Positions 1 through 6,034 of a DNA stretch of 10,982 bases are shown piece after piece. The position numbers and the translations under genes were made by a program. This DNA comes from an uncultured Bacteroidota bacterium (GTDB lineage: Bacteria > Bacteroidota > Bacteroidia > Bacteroidales > SZUA-534). Positions within the stretch are counted from its first letter, which is position 1. Every line of letters starts with the position of its first letter. Below the pieces are notes generated by a model, which searched no databases, was not told the origin of the DNA, and saw only the letters and a program-made list of their open reading frames with translations. The stretch covers positions 1 through 10,982 of the forward strand of contig CALBPW010000095.1 of the NCBI GenBank assembly GCA_937899145.1, in the 5' to 3' direction.

Positions 1-416
1 CGCTTTTCGTCTTCAAGTTTCAAATTGACGCGTATGCTCTCTTTCAGTATCAGTTCGATGCCATTTTCGCCTATGCGCTTGCGGAAAAACACAAGCTCCG
101 TGTCGGCGCACGGACTGGCTGTGACGAACATGTTCATGCCGCAAAAGTATTGATAATAAGCGTTTTCCCTGAATTGTTTTATTATCTCTTCATCGCTGAC
201 ATTCCGCAAATGTTTCAATATCAGCAGTCCGGCCATCAGTCGTATCGGTTTGGGCGGACGACCCACTTCGCTGCTGTACAATGGAGCGAATGCTTTTTCC
301 AACGATGACCAATCTATCTGATTAGCAAGCACATACAGTTCGTGTTTAGGGTCGAGCATTGTTTCTAAATCCCAAAACAGTGATGGGCTTTTTGTTTGTT
401 CTGATGGCTTATACAT
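1..416 (-). CDS. IS5-type transposase, N-terminal part (runs off left edge)
   Basis: Reading the minus strand from the ATG at 414-416 gives 138 uninterrupted codons to the window edge, beginning MYKPSEQTKSPSLFWDLE. The segments ELYVLANQIDW, GRPPKPIRLMAGLLILKHL, YYQYFCG and the later FFRKRIGENG resemble the DUF772 / InsH N-terminal domain of IS5-type transposases, the DNA-binding region before the DDE catalytic core. The catalytic core would lie outside the window, so activity cannot be judged. The ATG is chosen because MYK plus a Ser/Pro-containing leader is usual for this group in Bacteroidetes. The gene points away from the broken LRR gene, with about 100 bp of IS end between them. The domain call is by recognition, not by search, and the exact IS subgroup is uncertain. 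Confidence 0.85.
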   Translation of the reverse strand, partial: MYKPSEQTKSPSLFWDLETMLDPKHELYVLANQIDWSSLEKAFAPLYSSEVGRPPKPIRLMAGLLILKHLRNVSDEEIIKQFRENAYYQYFCGMNMFVTASPCADTELVFFRKRIGENGIELILKESIRVNLKLEDEK

Positions 417-532
417 GACTCAAAAAATTGCAAGATTTATGCTTCTAAATTACAATTTTCTGCAGTTTTATCCAAATAAAATCGCACTTATTTTACTATT
501 AATCAGAATGTTGTATGGTTTATAAGGGGGGA
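1..532 (-). mobile_element. Insertion sequence (IS5-like), one end only; inner boundary approximate
   Basis: This comprises the transposase N-terminus plus the AT-rich stretch 417-~532 upstream of it. The IS end is inferred to lie near the GGGGGGAC at 526-532, because the reading frame of the neighbouring LRR gene loses its repeat pattern there and stops at 520-522. The second IS end and the target-site duplication are outside the window, so the exact terminal inverted repeat cannot be confirmed. The boundary could be off by about 15 bp. Confidence 0.65.
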
Positions 533-1257
533 CTATTTATAATAATCCGTTCTAACGCAGCACAATTACGGAAAGCCCCACTGGATATATAACTTATATT
601 TGACGGAAACTCAACTTTACGCAGGGAATGACAACCTGAAAAAGCGTCTTGACCAATTTTTTTGATGCCGAGACCAAAGTCAATTTTTTCAAGTGAACGA
701 CAGTTTTCAAAAGCACCTGGCATACCAGCATTAGTATAACCATTATCAATGACAGAAACAAAATTAGGAATAGCTATACTGTCAAGGCTTATACAATTAT
801 AAAAACAACCCTGGGGTATTGATTGTAATAAGGTTGGCCATTTTATGTTTTTCAAATTAGTACAATTAGCAAAGGCATATTTCCCCAAATTCTTTACAGT
901 GCAATATTTGGGAAAAGAAATAGATTCCAAACTCTTACAATTACAAAACGCTTTATCATCAACCCTTGAAATCGTTTTTGGAATATCAATTTCTGCTATG
1001 TTTTCACAATCTTCGAATGCTGATTTGCAAATAGCGGTAATACCTTCTTCAATTACCACTTCGGTTATTTTATTTCTAAAATGTTTATATTCCAAATAAC
1101 CATAGTCATTAACCATAACACCTTTTCCCGATATTGTAAGGATACCATCATCGGTCAGAGTCCATGTGGCATTTGGACCAGCCTTGCCTGTTGTTTGCGC
1201 ATTTGATACTACCACCGCCATAAATAAGATGGCAAACAAAAAATATACTTTTTTCAT
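520..1257 (-). pseudogene. BspA-like leucine-rich-repeat secreted protein, 3' end truncated by IS
   Basis: The chosen start at 1257 gives MKKVYFLFAILFMAVVVSNA, a clear Sec signal peptide; an earlier in-frame ATG at 1281 would only add eight residues before it. Residues about 22-60 have the GxxGxNxxWxLxxDGxLxIxGxGxM pattern often found ahead of BspA-type repeats. From about 65 to 240 there are seven LRR_5 / TpLRR units marked by AFxxCxxL (AFEDC, AFCNC, AFANC, CFYNC, AFENC, AFSGC, AFRNC). The frame ends at residue 245 as IIINSPPL-stop, inside what should be the next repeat and exactly where IS-like sequence begins. No C-terminal sorting or anchoring domain is present. Such proteins are cell-surface or secreted adhesin-like proteins in Bacteroidetes. 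The truncated product might still be made and exported, so calling it a pseudogene is an inference. Confidence 0.8.
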
Positions 1258-1314
1258 TTTAAATATTTTAAGATTAGACAAATAGCACCGAATCTGTAGA
1301 TCCGCACATAAAAA

Positions 1315-1479
1315 AAGCGTGGTGCAATTTTCGCTTCATTTGAGTTCTTGAGGATTTCTGGACTACCTAACCAACCTAAACTACACGAACACAGCCCACG
1401 CTCGCGCGTGACGCTTGTTTACTTATAGGTTGGTCTTCAAAATGTCCAGTTTTCAAGAACTCAATAAGTTAAAACGCTT
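1315..1479. repeat. Long interrupted inverted repeat; possible structured RNA or MITE-like element
   Basis: Four arm segments pair in nested order: AAGCGT 1315-1320 with ACGCTT 1474-1479; TTGAGTTCTTGA 1340-1351 with TCAAGAACTCAA 1453-1464; CTGGAC 1358-1363 with GTCCAG 1444-1449; ACCAACCTA 1370-1378 with TAGGTTGGT 1426-1434. All four are perfect matches, separated by unequal internal loops. The apex holds a small hairpin, CACGC 1397-1401 and GCGTG 1406-1410 with loop TCGC. A run of seven A (1310-1316) borders the left side, which reads as a T tract on the minus strand, toward the LRR gene starting at 1257. The ordered arms argue for selection on structure. I cannot assign it to a known RNA or repeat family. 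Confidence 0.7.
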
Positions 1480-1858
1480 CTTCCGATATGTCTTATAATG
1501 TGCGTATCATATTACGCTAATGCTCCATAGGCAAATACATTTTTGTTAATTCTACAAATATATCAATCTATTCATTTATGCTACACAAAGCGATAGAAAG
1601 TCAAAGATATTTTTTTAGACTTTATAATTGCGCAATATTAATTTTTTTTATCTCATTGAGAATCTGTGTTTATTCTTATGTTAATCTGTGTTGCTAGTGT
1701 CATTCATGCGAAGTATAAATTGTGGTGATACCCGTGTTCAAACAAAATTCCAATCGGAAAGCGAAAACGGTTATCTCACGTCTTTAAAGCGCGAACTCCC
1801 CAAAATAACCCACCCCTTGGGGAATTCACTTCTTTTTCAAAAAAGATTTGCTCTAAGG
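1480..1858. other. Gene-free AT-rich intergenic stretch
   Basis: No convincing coding region is seen on either strand. It contains a small inverted repeat (GCGTA 1502-1506 with TACGC 1513-1517), T-rich runs around 1610-1650, a 10-bp direct repeat (listed separately) and a CCCCTTGGGG block at 1813-1822 that is too tight to form a hairpin. Nothing here looks like a tRNA, a terminator with a T tract, or a remnant of a recognisable gene. Confidence 0.5.
1661..1692. repeat. 10-bp direct repeat, 22-bp period
   Basis: AATCTGTGTT occurs at 1661-1670 and again at 1683-1692. The copies are exact and 22 bp apart start to start, about two helical turns. They lie about 220 bp before the ssb start. This may be an operator or a decayed repeat; function unknown. 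Confidence 0.5.
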
Positions 1859-1887
1859 TTGTGTGTTATAAAATATTTATACATTTA
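1859..1887 (+). promoter_or_regulatory. Candidate promoter of the ssb-gld operon
   Basis: TTG at 1859-1861 and TACATTTA at 1880-1887 resemble the Bacteroidetes -33 (TTG/TTTG) and -7 (TAnnTTTG, here 7 of 8) elements with an 18-bp gap. A start site near 1893 would give a leader of about 20 nt before the ATG at 1915. This is the nearest such pair upstream of the operon; it is a by-eye match only. Confidence 0.4.
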
Positions 1888-1914
1888 GACTTTATTTTTC
1901 ACGAGCAAAAAACT

Positions 1915-2262
1915 ATGGTAAACAAAGTTATTCTTGTTGGCAATGTCGGGAAAGACCCTGAGGTGCGATATGTGAGCGCCAATCTTCAAACAACAACATT
2001 ATCATTAGCGACATCCGAAACATACACCGATAAACAAGGTGTTCAGCAAACTCGCACCGAGTGGCATCGGGTTGTGTTATGGAATGCATTGGCATCTGTT
2101 GCCGAAAAATATGTTAAAAAGGGTACTCAACTTTATATCGAAGGGCGACTTGCAACACGCAATTATACCGATAAAACAGGTGTTCAACGTTCTGTTACAG
2201 AGGTGATTGCAGAAGAGATGAAACTGCTTGGCACGCGTCCGTCGGCTTCAGCAAACGAATAA
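1915..2262 (+). CDS. ssb: Short single-stranded DNA-binding protein lacking the acidic C-terminal tip
   Basis: The 115-residue product is an OB-fold SSB. It starts MVNKVILVGNVGKDPEVR, the canonical beta-1 region of bacterial SSB, and has the conserved TEWHRVVLWN (about 49-57) and KGTQLYIEGRL (69-79) segments. SSB coats single-stranded DNA as a tetramer during replication, repair and recombination. The ATG at 1915 is chosen because an in-frame GTG at 1861 would add 18 residues absent from the family. The protein stops at GTRPSASANE, directly after the OB fold. It has no linker and no DDIPF-like tip, the tail that recruits repair partners. It is followed 29 bp later by a second, full-length ssb that aligns without gaps and matches at about 61 of the first 106 residues by my hand count. 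It is probably first in the operon. Confidence 0.93.
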   Translation: MVNKVILVGNVGKDPEVRYVSANLQTTTLSLATSETYTDKQGVQQTRTEWHRVVLWNALASVAEKYVKKGTQLYIEGRLATRNYTDKTGVQRSVTEVIAEEMKLLGTRPSASANE

Positions 2263-2291
2263 TATTATTAACTTTATAAACTTACTTAATC

Positions 2292-2738
2292 ATGATTAAC
2301 AAGGCTACATTGATAGGCAATGTGGGAATTGACCCAGAGGTACGCACGTTAGAGAATGGTATTAAAGTGGCAACCGTTTCATTGGCAACATCGGAGCGCT
2401 TTACCGATAGACAAGGCCAACGCCAAGAGAGAACGACATGGCATCGCATTGTGCTATGGCGCAATTTGGCTGAATTGGTCGAGAAATACGTGCATAAAGG
2501 TTCGCAATTATACATCGAAGGCAGAATTTCGAACCGTCAGTATAAAGATAAAGACGGCAACGACCGCTTTACAACTGAAATAGTGGCAAACGATATGAAA
2601 TTTTTAGGAAAACGTGAGGATAATGCAGGCGTCAATATTGACCAAAACAGGTCAATACAACCACCTCAAATAGGAACAGTACCTCCGCCTCCTATTGAAG
2701 ATATTCCGGCAGAAAATACCGATGATTTGCCGTTTTAG
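2292..2738 (+). CDS. ssb: Single-stranded DNA-binding protein, full length with acidic tip
   Basis: The 148-residue SSB has an OB fold over residues 1-106 (MINKATLIGNVGIDPEVR, TTWHRIVLWR, KGSQLYIEGRI). A proline-rich linker follows (PPQIGTVPPPPIEDIP, about 124-139), and it ends in TDDLPF, the conserved acidic C-terminal tip through which SSB binds replication and repair proteins. Length and layout are normal for a Bacteroidetes housekeeping SSB. It sits just before gldE, the usual place for ssb in many Bacteroidetes, so this copy is likely the ancestral one and the upstream copy the extra one. The next gene begins 21 bp downstream, which supports co-transcription. The often-seen mutY gene is not found upstream. 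Confidence 0.95.
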   Translation: MINKATLIGNVGIDPEVRTLENGIKVATVSLATSERFTDRQGQRQERTTWHRIVLWRNLAELVEKYVHKGSQLYIEGRISNRQYKDKDGNDRFTTEIVANDMKFLGKREDNAGVNIDQNRSIQPPQIGTVPPPPIEDIPAENTDDLPF

Positions 2739-2759
2739 TGTTAACTAATTTGTTTTGAT

Positions 2760-4097
2760 TTGGAACCAGATAGTATTCCGCAAGAGGCGATGCCGACAAT
2801 GTGTGATGTTGCCTCTTGCTTTTCTAATCCGACACCTTTAATTTGGTGCGTTATTTTTTTATTGATAATCTTTGCAGGATTAGTCTCGGGCAGTAAAGCA
2901 GCGTTTCTTTCGCTTGATGTAGCCGTAATTCGTGAGTTTAGGCGCAGTCATCGTGTTACTATGCGAATTGCCGTAAAACTCATCGATAAAATTGAGGAGT
3001 TGTTGTCGATTACAACACTACTTAACATCTTCAATTACATTGCGATAGCCATATTATTTTTTATGGTTGTAAGCCCGTTTTTTCCGCAATTGCATTTAGC
3101 AGCCAGCATACTTTTTCAGGTAATAATTTTAGTTCCTGCACTGCTACTTTTTTGTGAAGTGCTGCCAAAAATGTTTGCCAAACAAGCAAGCGGTTTTTAC
3201 ATAATATTTATGTCAATACCACTATTCTGTTTGAGCAAATTGTTTAAGCCTGTAACCTTCTTTTTGACAAAAAACAATCGTGGAATTGAACAGCAAGTGC
3301 ATCGTAATCAGTCAATTACAATGGACGAATTGTCTGATGTCATTGAAGAGCCGTCGTCGGCATTGATGACAGAGCGCGAAATGCTGAAAGGCATTATCGA
3401 ATTTGGCAACATCGAAGTGTCGGAAATAATGTGCCCACGTGTTGATATGACAGCCATTGAATCGAAAGAACCATTTGAGCAAGTGCTGAAAAAAATCACT
3501 GAATCGGGCTACTCACGTATACCTGTTTACATCGATACTTTCGACCAGATTTCGGGCATTCTTTACATCAAAGATTTGTTGCCGTATATTAACAATAAAA
3601 ATGGATTTAATTGGTTGACATTAATTCGTCCGCCGCATTTTGTGCCTGAAAATAAGAAGATTAACGAACTACTTGAAGAACTGCAAATGCAAAAAAATCA
3701 CATGGCGATTGTTGTTGACGAGTACGGCGGAACATCGGGGTTGGTTACGATGGAAGACATTATCGAAATGATTGTTGGCGACATCTCAGACGAGTTTGAC
3801 AAGGAAGAGTCGAACTATACGCAATTAGACGGCCAAACGTATATTTTCAACGGAAAAACCTTATTGTCAGACTTTTGTGATATTTTGAAAATTGACGATG
3901 AGATTTTTGCTGATATTCAAGGCGAATCGGAATCGGTGGCAGGACTGATTTTGGAGATGAAAGGCGAGTTGCCGCGTAAAAACGAACGATTTGAGTTTGG
4001 TAATTTTGAATTTACTGTTGAGGAGGTTGACCGCCGGCGCATAACGCAGGTGCGTGTGCATTTGAAGACTAAAGTGAGTGAAGATGATGAGAAATAA
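2760..4097 (+). CDS. gldE: Gliding-motility-associated membrane protein GldE (CNNM/CorC-type, CBS domains)
   Basis: The 445-residue protein has a DUF21/CNNM-type membrane part with hydrophobic segments at about 26-50, 88-108, 112-135 and 145-165. A CBS pair covers about 220-345 (SEIMCPRVDM at 221-230, SRIPVY at 252-257, MAIVVDEYGGTSGLVTMEDI at 315-334). A CorC_HlyC domain occupies about 355-440. This order is that of hemolysin-C/CorC-type transport-related proteins, and the gldD neighbour identifies it as GldE, an inner-membrane protein tied to gliding or type IX secretion in Bacteroidetes. The TTG start at 2760 is chosen because it yields MEPDSIP, which fits GldE N-termini as I recall them, and a stop lies just upstream; ATG at 2790 is the alternative. 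It overlaps gldD by 14 bp. Its biochemical role remains unclear, although CorC relatives are linked to Mg/Co efflux. Confidence 0.9.
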   Translation: MEPDSIPQEAMPTMCDVASCFSNPTPLIWCVIFLLIIFAGLVSGSKAAFLSLDVAVIREFRRSHRVTMRIAVKLIDKIEELLSITTLLNIFNYIAIAILFFMVVSPFFPQLHLAASILFQVIILVPALLLFCEVLPKMFAKQASGFYIIFMSIPLFCLSKLFKPVTFFLTKNNRGIEQQVHRNQSITMDELSDVIEEPSSALMTEREMLKGIIEFGNIEVSEIMCPRVDMTAIESKEPFEQVLKKITESGYSRIPVYIDTFDQISGILYIKDLLPYINNKNGFNWLTLIRPPHFVPENKKINELLEELQMQKNHMAIVVDEYGGTSGLVTMEDIIEMIVGDISDEFDKEESNYTQLDGQTYIFNGKTLLSDFCDILKIDDEIFADIQGESESVAGLILEMKGELPRKNERFEFGNFEFTVEEVDRRRITQVRVHLKTKVSEDDEK

Positions 4098-4677
4098 TAA
4101 ACAATTGATAATCAGAGGTGCTGCGTGCTTGATTGCAATGCTGTTTGCTTCGTGTGGCAATAACGATTTCGTGCCAAAACCACGTGGATATTATCGCATT
4201 GATTTTCCCGCAAAAGAGTATCAGCCTATTGCCACCAAAACGCCATATAGATTCGAAATACCAACTTACGCGGCCTTCGCTTTGCGGCAAAATCCAAAAC
4301 CAGACGAACTTTTTTGGGGCGATGTTGATTTTAAGCCATTCAATGCCAAATTGCATTTGAGTTACAAACAGCTGAATCAGAATCTGAATCAGTATGTGGC
4401 TGATGCTCACACATTTGTGTACAAGCATACCATAAAAGCCGATGCCATTGGCGAAACGCCGTACGAAGATGCGCAGAAAAAAGTATATGGTTTGCTGTAC
4501 GAAATTAAGGGCGATGCTGCGTCGAATGTGCAATTTTATTTAACCGACAGCACGCGCCATTTTGTCCGTGGCGCACTTTATTTTAACACTGTGCCAAACA
4601 AAGATTCCTTAGCTCCAATCCTTGATTTTATCAATCAGGATATCAAATATTTAGTAGAATCGTTCAGTTGGAATTGA
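4084..4677 (+). CDS. gldD: Gliding-motility lipoprotein GldD
   Basis: The product starts MMRNNKQLIIRG, continues into a hydrophobic stretch and a lipobox LFASC, so it should be processed by signal peptidase II and lipidated on that Cys (residue 24 from this start). Immediately after comes CGNNDFVPKPRGYYRIDFP, whose PKPRGYYRIDFP block is characteristic of GldD. The mature part of about 170 residues has no known catalytic motif. In flavobacteria GldD is required for gliding and for type IX secretion. It is also kept in non-gliding Bacteroidetes, so it does not prove motility here. The start could be GTG 4078, ATG 4084 or ATG 4087; all overlap the gldE end, pointing to translational coupling. 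A phosphopantetheinyl transferase gene begins 1 bp after its stop. Confidence 0.9.
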   Translation: MMRNNKQLIIRGAACLIAMLFASCGNNDFVPKPRGYYRIDFPAKEYQPIATKTPYRFEIPTYAAFALRQNPKPDELFWGDVDFKPFNAKLHLSYKQLNQNLNQYVADAHTFVYKHTIKADAIGETPYEDAQKKVYGLLYEIKGDAASNVQFYLTDSTRHFVRGALYFNTVPNKDSLAPILDFINQDIKYLVESFSWN

Positions 4678-4678
4678 T

Positions 4679-5290
4679 ATGCCGTTGTTGTTTAAAAACG
4701 AATTGCAGAACGCATATTTGGCTGTTTGGCAAAAGCGCGAAACGCCCGAACAATTGATGTCAATGCTTACACTTTCAGATGATGAGAAAATTGTATATGA
4801 GCAATTTACAAACGAGCGACGACAATCGGAGTGGCTCACATCGCGCATTTTGCTAAAAAATATTTTAGGAAAAGAAACTGCTATTGTTTACGATAAAAAC
4901 GGCAAACCATATTTGATTGGTGATGAGCAATTTATCTCAATTTCGCATTCCAGAAATATGGTGGCGGTAATGGTTTCTGATACAAATATCGGTTTAGATA
5001 TTGAACAAATTACCGCGCGAGCCACAAAAGTACGGCATAAATTCTTGACAGGGAGTGAGTTGGAGTGGTGTAAAACCGATGTTGAACACACTTTGGTTTG
5101 GACCGTGAAGGAATCGGCTTACAAGTTGATTGGCAATGGTTTAGAGCATACTGAAGTCGAAATTTCAGAAAAACCAAATTTTGCAGAATCGGCAATATTT
5201 AAAGTGCGAATTGATAGGTGCAAATCGCATATAAAAACATGCCATACACAACTTATTTTTGACAATATTTTATCGTATATTGCTGAATAA
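4679..5290 (+). CDS. 4'-phosphopantetheinyl transferase superfamily protein
   Basis: The 203-residue enzyme carries the Sfp/HetI-type motifs in order: NGKPYL (74-79) and ISISHS (86-91), GLDIE (105-109) with the metal-binding Asp107 and Glu109, and WTVKESAYK (141-149) with the third acidic ligand Glu145 and the catalytic-region Lys144. These enzymes transfer the 4'-phosphopantetheine arm of coenzyme A to a serine on acyl or peptidyl carrier proteins, in the cytoplasm. The length matches the single-copy housekeeping type of Bacteroidetes. It lies 1 bp after gldD, an arrangement I know from other genomes of the phylum. No carrier protein or PKS/NRPS gene is nearby, so fatty-acid ACP is the likely substrate; that is inference. 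Confidence 0.9.
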   Translation: MPLLFKNELQNAYLAVWQKRETPEQLMSMLTLSDDEKIVYEQFTNERRQSEWLTSRILLKNILGKETAIVYDKNGKPYLIGDEQFISISHSRNMVAVMVSDTNIGLDIEQITARATKVRHKFLTGSELEWCKTDVEHTLVWTVKESAYKLIGNGLEHTEVEISEKPNFAESAIFKVRIDRCKSHIKTCHTQLIFDNILSYIAE

Positions 5291-5299
5291 AATTGGGGT

Positions 5300-6034
5300 A
5301 TGTTATTGTCTGATATTCAGCAGTGTAAAACGCAAAAACGCAAGATGTTTGCTATGCTTATCGACCCGGATAAGCAGTCGGCGGCAGATTTGTTGCGTTT
5401 GTCGGAAAAAATAAATCAACCGTGCGGACCGGATTTTATTTTGGTCGGTGGCAGTTTGCTATTTAACAATATCGATGTTGCAATTGAAACGCTTAAACAG
5501 TGTACAGACAAGCCTATTATTTTATTTCCTGGCAGTGCAATGCAGATTTCGGCAAAAGCCGATGGGGTTTTGTTGTTATCATTAATATCAGGCCGCAATC
5601 CGGAATTTCTTATTGGTCAGCATGTGCAAGCCGCTCCAATGCTTGCAAAATCGGGTATTGAGGTTATCCCGACAGGCTATATGCTGATTGGCGAAGAAAA
5701 TTACACATCGGTAAGATATATAAGTAACACAATGCCAATACCTTACGATAAAAATGACATTGCCGTGGCAACAGCATTGGCAGGGCGATTACTGGGCTTG
5801 CAGGCAATTTATTTAGAAGCGGGTAGTGGTGCAACAAAATCAGTTAGCAGCGAGATGGTAAAGGCTGTGAATGAGGCTGTCAACTTGCCATTAATAGTTG
5901 GCGGCGGTTTGTGTTCGGCTGCCGAAGTGCAAAAATTGCTGCAAGCCGGAGCCGATGTGGTTGTTGTTGGCACATCAATCGAAAAAAATTCTAATTTGAT
6001 TGCCGAAATAGCAAAAGTTGTAAAAGAATTTTGA
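5300..6034 (+). CDS. Geranylgeranylglyceryl phosphate synthase family protein (PcrB/GGGPS-like)
   Basis: The 244-residue TIM-barrel prenyltransferase shows the family signatures: MLIDPDK (19-25, acidic site for Mg and substrate), ILVGGS (47-52), FPGS (76-79), YLEAGSGA (171-178), IVGGGL (199-204) and VVGTSIEKN (222-230). The last three form the phosphate-binding face that holds sn-glycerol-1-phosphate. The family joins glycerol-1-phosphate to a polyprenyl diphosphate to make an ether-linked prenyl glyceryl phosphate, the committed step of archaeal lipids. Bacterial members exist in Firmicutes (PcrB, heptaprenyl) and Bacteroidetes (longer, group-II-like). Prenyl chain length cannot be read from sequence by eye. 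It is 9 bp after the PPTase gene, and its TGA overlaps the next ATG by one base (TGATG), so it is firmly within the operon. No glycerol-1-phosphate dehydrogenase is in view. Confidence 0.9.
   Translation: MLLSDIQQCKTQKRKMFAMLIDPDKQSAADLLRLSEKINQPCGPDFILVGGSLLFNNIDVAIETLKQCTDKPIILFPGSAMQISAKADGVLLLSLISGRNPEFLIGQHVQAAPMLAKSGIEVIPTGYMLIGEENYTSVRYISNTMPIPYDKNDIAVATALAGRLLGLQAIYLEAGSGATKSVSSEMVKAVNEAVNLPLIVGGGLCSAAEVQKLLQAGADVVVVGTSIEKNSNLIAEIAKVVKEF

Noticed and set aside
1262..1300. -7-like GCTATTTG before the LRR gene on the minus strand
   Set aside because: Lacks the TA of TAnnTTTG and has no -33 partner; not better than chance.
1813..1822. CCCCTTGGGG as a palindromic operator
   Set aside because: Centre is not self-complementary and the arms leave only two bases for a loop.
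1688..1888. 66-codon plus-strand open frame upstream of ssb
   Set aside because: No recognisable domain, TTG-like start, composition like the surrounding intergenic DNA, and it covers the candidate promoter.
4069..4533. 154-codon minus-strand frame opposite gldD
   Set aside because: Lies wholly opposite gldE/gldD, whose lipobox and family motifs are clear; no family resemblance of its own.
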